From: G965279355 sp965279355
GTDB taxonomy: Bacteria; Pseudomonadota; Alphaproteobacteria; CACIAM-22H2
Length of the DNA: 64,000 nucleotides
Assembly: GCA_965279355.1 (NCBI GenBank)
Contig: OZ257155.1
Span: forward strand, 248,001 to 312,000
Direction: 5' to 3'
Shown here: piece after piece, positions 60,598 through 64,000 of the stretch
How positions within the stretch are numbered: position 1 is the stretch's first letter
Layout: the number at the start of each line of letters is the position of its first letter
Made by a program: the position numbers and the translations under genes
The notes under the pieces: generated by a model
Told to the model about the DNA's origin: nothing
The model's database searches: none
The model's input: the letters and a program-made list of their open reading frames with translations, nothing else

Positions 60598-60933
60598 TTT
60601 CTGGTTTGAGGCGGACAGAGAGCCGGCGCTGGGCCAGACCCATTCCACGTTATCCGGGCGCCAGCGGGGCAGATTGCGCAGCACTTTGCGCAGGACGGCC
60701 TGCTGACGGACGGCGATGGCCGTGGTCTCCGCCTTGCCCTGTACGGCGCGGCGCTGGGCCCCCGGCAGCCCGTCGAATTCCGCCTGGGCGCGCATCCCGT
60801 CGGCATCGCTGCGGGTACTCGCCGCGACCACGATCTGGTGGAACACCTGGCTGCGCGGCCCGACGATCTCGGCCACGGCATTGGCGAGGATTAGCAGCGC
60901 TCGGTCGGGTTCCTGGGGGTCGGGATTGGACAT
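60595..60933 (-). CDS. Hypothetical 112-aa protein
   Basis: Product MSNPDPQEPDRALLILANAV... with no signal or membrane part. The first half (EIVGPRSQVFHQIVVAASTR) looks helical. The second half is basic (QRRAVQGKAETTAIAVRQQ, LRKVLRNLPRWRPD) and ends in a Ser-rich tail. Not recognised. A clean start and the terminator at its 3' end support it moderately. It is transcribed opposite to both flanking genes. Confidence 0.55.
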   Translation of the reverse strand: MSNPDPQEPDRALLILANAVAEIVGPRSQVFHQIVVAASTRSDADGMRAQAEFDGLPGAQRRAVQGKAETTAIAVRQQAVLRKVLRNLPRWRPDNVEWVWPSAGSLSASNQK

Positions 60934-61062
60934 GACCTGACGAGATTACCGTATCTTCGGGGGGCAGCGGTAGATGTAGATAAGTGGTAGATCTTGTGGG
61001 GTTGTAGGGATCTTCCTCTGTGGGTAACATCCCGAGTCTGTTCGCTAAAAAGGTAACCAGCC

Positions 61063-61332
61063 ATGGCCGAGCCCCTGACGATTGCCGTAATTGCGGTCGC
61101 TGCCGCGATTACGCCGTTTAATAACGGCCCCTTTCCGGGATCGCCGCTCTATGGCGGCGGTACGGCCAGGATCGAGCAGCTTTATAAGGAAAACAACCGG
61201 ATCGTCGCCTCGCCGATCATGAACGCGAATGCCGGTGATCAGGCCTGCCCCAAGGGCTTCGAGATGCGCCGCCACGGCACCCGCGAAGAAGGGGCCAAGG
61301 TCTATCTTTACTGGGACCTTCATTGCAGGTAG
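61063..61332 (+). CDS. Small probably exported protein
   Basis: An 89-residue product. The N-terminus MAEPLTIAVIAVAAAITPF is hydrophobic but lacks a clear positive n-region, so it may be an anchor rather than a cleaved signal. The rest holds a Gly/Pro-rich turn (FNNGPFPGSPLYGGG) and two Cys residues (QACPKGF, DLHCR) that could pair. Function not recognised. An AAGGTAA site precedes the ATG. The fumarylacetoacetate-hydrolase-family gene follows after 52 bp on the same strand. Confidence 0.6.
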   Translation: MAEPLTIAVIAVAAAITPFNNGPFPGSPLYGGGTARIEQLYKENNRIVASPIMNANAGDQACPKGFEMRRHGTREEGAKVYLYWDLHCR

Positions 61333-61384
61333 ACCGACCGCTCCGGGTCTCAAGGCCCTGTCTCCCGCAACGACGTAGAGTTCC

Positions 61385-62245
61385 ATGAGAATCTGCAGAT
61401 ACGATGACAACCGGATCGGTGTGGTCCGGGGTTCGACGATTCATGACGTCACCGATACGGTGATGGCGAAACTTCCCGCGGTCCGTTACCCGCTGCCGCT
61501 GGGCGACCTGCTGGTCACGGCGCTGCCCGGCCTCAGGGCCGAGATGGAAAAGGCCGCCGATACGGCGCCAACGAAGGATGTCAGCGCGGTCAAGCTGCTG
61601 AGTCCGGTCGCCAACCCGACGAAGATCATCGGCGCGCCGATCAATTATGACGACCACGTCCAGGAATCGCAGAAGACTCAGGCGATCGCCTACGGTCGAA
61701 AAATAAATCACATCAGTGAGTTTGGCCTATTTCTTAAGGCAAATTCTTGTCTCGTTGGCGCGGGCGAGGGTGTTGCATTGCGTCTCCCCGATCGCCGCAA
61801 CGACCATGAGATGGAACTCGCCGTGGTCATTGGTAAAAAGACGTCCTTCGTGAAGGAAGCCGACGCGCTGAATTATGTCGCGGGTTATGCGATCGGTCTC
61901 GACATGGTCGTCCGCGGTCCGGAAGTGCCAAGCTTCCGCAAATCACTCGACACCTACGGTGTGCTGGGCCCGTGGCTTGTCACCGCTGAGGAAATCAAGG
62001 ATCCGAACAACCTGGATTTCTGGCTGAGCGTGGATGGCGACATGCGCCAGAAGGCGAACACCAAGGATCTTATCTTCAACGTCCACAAGCTGATCTCATG
62101 GGCGTCGGAGTTCTATACGCTCTATCCGGGCGACATCATCATGACCGGCACCCCGCAGGGCGTCAGCCAGGTGAAGCCGGGCGAGACGATGGACTGCGAG
62201 ATCACCGGCGTCGGCCGTATGCAGGTCAAACTGCGGGCGGCCTGA
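61385..62245 (+). CDS. Fumarylacetoacetate hydrolase family protein
   Basis: A 286-residue metal-dependent enzyme of the FAH superfamily, whose members cleave or isomerise 2-oxo acids such as 2-hydroxyhepta-2,4-dienedioate. Metal ligands are visible in NDHEMELAVVIGKK and GYAIGLDMVVRGPE. Further blocks are LSPVANPTKIIGAPINYDDH near residue 75 and LYPGDIIMTGTPQGVSQVKPGE near the C-terminus. The substrate cannot be read from the sequence. No aromatic meta-cleavage operon surrounds it. Confidence 0.9.
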   Translation: MRICRYDDNRIGVVRGSTIHDVTDTVMAKLPAVRYPLPLGDLLVTALPGLRAEMEKAADTAPTKDVSAVKLLSPVANPTKIIGAPINYDDHVQESQKTQAIAYGRKINHISEFGLFLKANSCLVGAGEGVALRLPDRRNDHEMELAVVIGKKTSFVKEADALNYVAGYAIGLDMVVRGPEVPSFRKSLDTYGVLGPWLVTAEEIKDPNNLDFWLSVDGDMRQKANTKDLIFNVHKLISWASEFYTLYPGDIIMTGTPQGVSQVKPGETMDCEITGVGRMQVKLRAA

Positions 62246-62261
62246 GCGCCTGCAGCCGGAA

Positions 62262-62588
62262 TTACTCCCGGAACATGAAGAATGCTGCAGCCACCAGGCA
62301 GGCGAAGCTTGCCAGGTGGTTCCAGCGCAGGCTCTCCCCCAGATAGAGCACGGCAAAACCGGCGAAGACGACCAGGGTGATAATCTCCTGGATCGTCTTC
62401 AGCTGGAGCCCCGAGAAATCCTGAAACCCATACCGGTTGGCCGGGACCATCAGGCAGTACTCGAAAAATGCAATTCCCCAGCTCACCAGGATCACCTGCC
62501 AGAGGGGGGCGGTCGGATATTTCAGATGTCCGTACCAGGCGAACGTCATGAAGATATTCGAGCACAGCAGCAGGCCGATGGTCAGCAT
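62262..62588 (-). CDS. DMT-superfamily small membrane protein (DUF486)
   Basis: A 108-residue inner-membrane protein with four hydrophobic helices: MLTIGLLLCSNIFMTFAWYG, WQVILVSWGIAFFEYCLM, TIQEIITLVVFAGFAVLYL and HLASFACLVAAAFFMF. The middle motif PANRYGFQDFSGLQLKTIQE is the DUF486 signature. The family is related to small drug/metabolite transporters, but no substrate is known. It converges with the FAH-family gene. Confidence 0.9.
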   Translation of the reverse strand: MLTIGLLLCSNIFMTFAWYGHLKYPTAPLWQVILVSWGIAFFEYCLMVPANRYGFQDFSGLQLKTIQEIITLVVFAGFAVLYLGESLRWNHLASFACLVAAAFFMFRE

Positions 62589-62655
62589 TGGGCCTCCATG
62601 AAATCACAAATGGAAATTGAAGAACGCCCCGCAGGTCGCTGGTTTGCGATGTTGC

Positions 62656-62874
62656 TTAGTGGGGCTTTGGATATTTACCGCGTAGCGTGGACAGGATTTC
62701 CGCGGCGCGGCGCATTTCGCGGTCGCTGAACGGTTTCTCGGCCGTCTTCGCGGCTTGCTCGGCCAGTAGTCGTTTGGCTGTCGCTTCCGCTTCAGGTGAG
62801 ATGAACTTTTTGCGCAGGGCACGGGAGATCGCCAGCGCTTCTTCGGGCGGTCGCGGTGTCTTCCGTTTCGGCAT
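62656..62874 (-). CDS. Small hypothetical protein
   Basis: A 72-residue, highly charged product (MPKRKTPRPPEEALAISRAL...), mostly helical, with AEATAKRLLAEQAAKTAEKP and MRRAAEILSTLRGKYPKPH. No signal, membrane part or recognised domain. Base use looks coding. It could be a small regulator or a chance frame. Confidence 0.5.
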   Translation of the reverse strand: MPKRKTPRPPEEALAISRALRKKFISPEAEATAKRLLAEQAAKTAEKPFSDREMRRAAEILSTLRGKYPKPH

Positions 62875-62891
62875 CGATCAATGATCCCCGG

Positions 62892-63467
62892 TCAATTCGT
62901 GAAAAACGTCGGACGGGATAGCGATGGATTGCGGCTTACGCGGGCAGCGTTTTCGGTGTCGAGGGGCGCTGGCGGCCGCTTGGCTTCATTTCGCTCAATT
63001 TCGAGCTGAATTGCGACGTTTCTCGCGGTGACGAAATTCCAGCCATACGCAAGGGGGCGTCCGTCGGCGGCGACCGCCATGACCTCAAAACGATAGGTCA
63101 GGCTCTGAAGTTCAGAGGGGCAGGGGAGCTGGAATTCCGTGAGTGCCCCTTCGGGTATCAACGGGCTGTTCGCCGCTATTTCTATGCGTTGGCGGGGTGC
63201 GCGAAGCACGCCAACATTGGTGACCAGAAGCCGAAACAGCGCCGTTCCTTGCGGAACGCCAGCCAAGCGGATTTCAGGTGACACACCCAGGCTGCATAGA
63301 TTGGCGACACGAAAAGCAGATGACACGCCCATATACGGCAGTTCGGGGTGTGGGCCGCGATCACCGGCGCAGGCGGATGCAAGCAGGGCAAAGACAAGCG
63401 TTGCGACGGGCGCGAAGTGGCGGCCCAAGCGCAAATTTGCCCAATTTTTTGACCTCGCCACTGTCAT
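62892..63467 (-). CDS. Lipoprotein with an immunoglobulin-like domain, unknown function
   Basis: From the ATG at 63467 the product has 191 residues. The signal ends in a lipobox (ALLASAC, about residue 33), so it is a lipoprotein. The mature part has beta-strand character and resembles an Ig-like or CARDB-type domain: FRVANLCSLGVSPEIRL, ALFRLLVTNVGVLRAPR, TEFQLPCPSELQSLTYRFEVMAV. The frame is open another 240 bp, but that part lies antisense to the divergent flavoprotein gene and is not included. Function unknown. Confidence 0.65.
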   Translation of the reverse strand: MTVARSKNWANLRLGRHFAPVATLVFALLASACAGDRGPHPELPYMGVSSAFRVANLCSLGVSPEIRLAGVPQGTALFRLLVTNVGVLRAPRQRIEIAANSPLIPEGALTEFQLPCPSELQSLTYRFEVMAVAADGRPLAYGWNFVTARNVAIQLEIERNEAKRPPAPLDTENAARVSRNPSLSRPTFFTN

Positions 63468-63555
63468 TCCATGTGTTTTACCTTGCCTCAGCCTCACATG
63501 AAACCCGGATCTTCCGCCAAGTAGGTCGGTTGTCAGGGGCGGACACCAGGGGAAT

Positions 63556-64000
63556 ATGACGGAAACAGTGGATTGTATCGTTGTCGGCGCGGGCGTTGTC
63601 GGGTTGGCCGTCGCGCGAGCGCTGGCGCTTGCCGGGCGAGAGGTCATCATCCTTGAGGAAGCCAATATGATCGGTACCGGCACGAGCTCGCGGAACAGCG
63701 AGGTCATCCATGCCGGGATTTACTACCCCCAGGGCAGCCTCAAGGCCCGGTATTGCGTCGCCGGCCGGGATTTTCTGTATCGCTACTGCGCGGAACGCGG
63801 CGTCGAGCATCGGCGCTGCGGCAAGCTCATCGTCGCGACGAGCGACGACCATCTGGCGTCTCTTGATGGCATTCGCCAGCACGCACATGCCAACGGCGTC
63901 AGCGACCTTGTCGAGATTGACGGGATGGTAGCCCGTGCGATGGAGCCAAATCTGCGCTGCTTGAAAGCGCTGCATTCACCCTCGACCGGAATTATCGATA
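63556..64000 (+). CDS. FAD-dependent oxidoreductase, L-2-hydroxyglutarate oxidase (LhgO)-like, cut by the window end
   Basis: The 148 visible residues start with CIVVGAGVVGLAVARALALA, a Rossmann FAD motif, then TSSRNSEVIHAGIYYPQGSL, where the SRNSEVIHAG(I/L)YY block is the hallmark of the DAO-type L-2-hydroxyglutarate dehydrogenase group. Later blocks are CAERGVEHRRCGKLIVAT and MEPNLRCLKALHSPSTGI. LhgO oxidises L-2-hydroxyglutarate to 2-oxoglutarate and feeds electrons to the membrane. The gene runs off the right edge. GGAAT is a weak ribosome site. It is divergent from the lipoprotein gene. Confidence 0.88.
   Translation, partial: MTETVDCIVVGAGVVGLAVARALALAGREVIILEEANMIGTGTSSRNSEVIHAGIYYPQGSLKARYCVAGRDFLYRYCAERGVEHRRCGKLIVATSDDHLASLDGIRQHAHANGVSDLVEIDGMVARAMEPNLRCLKALHSPSTGIID

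Noticed and set aside
63468..63707. N-terminal extension of the lipoprotein at 62892-63467
   Set aside because: The added 80 residues lie antisense to the flavoprotein start, and a proper lipoprotein signal begins at 63467.

Overview
The window is GC-rich (by eye around 60%) bacterial DNA with the gene set and gene order of an alphaproteobacterium. The evidence is serS-surE-pcm-nlpD, the yajC-secD-secF-Mth938 block, a HpnC/HpnD/HpnE squalene cluster, a pseudo-squalene-synthase of the NDUFAF6 type, folate-dependent TrmFO, and many Bug/TctC periplasmic binding proteins. I would place it near Rhodospirillales/Hyphomicrobiales but cannot fix a genus. No prophage, IS element, CRISPR array or rRNA was seen. 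The one RNA gene is tRNA-Lys(UUU).

Layout. 1-6.5 kb: signalling genes (end of a response regulator, a soluble hybrid histidine kinase, an EAL phosphodiesterase, a single-domain receiver), with a persulfide dioxygenase-rhodanese fusion and a secreted DUF2927/Sel1 protein. 6.8-11.5 kb: serS, surE, pcm, dienelactone hydrolase and an NlpD-like amidase activator. 11.5-22.2 kb: a metabolic block of two tandem GMC oxidoreductases, a D-2-hydroxyacid dehydrogenase, an odd ROK-type protein, glgA, and an alpha/beta hydrolase-LLM flavoprotein-Rieske oxygenase set. 22.2-26.7 kb: an AAA ATPase, yajC (with a J-like tail), secD, secF and a Mth938-domain gene. 26.8-31.3 kb: a PuuD-type membrane protein, hpnE-hpnD-hpnC, and an NDUFAF6-like gene. 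31.3-42.5 kb: trmFO, a RidA protein, a Sel1 protein, an unknown 403-aa protein, uvrA, ssb, gyrA and coaD.

42.6-59.4 kb is the most unusual part. Every one of 18 consecutive protein genes carries an export signal, and the last twelve (46.9-59.4 kb) are tandem same-strand paralogues of the tripartite-tricarboxylate-transporter solute-binding protein TctC/Bug. No TctA or TctB membrane gene is present. The twelve keep the same framework and C-terminus but differ at the presumed ligand loop. Ten have Sec signals and two have Tat-like signals. Some intergenic gaps hold stem-loops, two of which are clearly copies of each other. A true terminator after the sixth gene and a promoter before the twelfth suggest at least three transcription units. 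This looks like a locally expanded ligand-capture repertoire.

59.4-64 kb: 3-hydroxybutyrate dehydrogenase, small unknown proteins, a fumarylacetoacetate-hydrolase-family enzyme, a DMT-family membrane protein, a lipoprotein, and the start of an L-2-hydroxyglutarate-oxidase-like flavoprotein running off the right edge.

Calls come from reading translations and motifs by eye. No database search was run.
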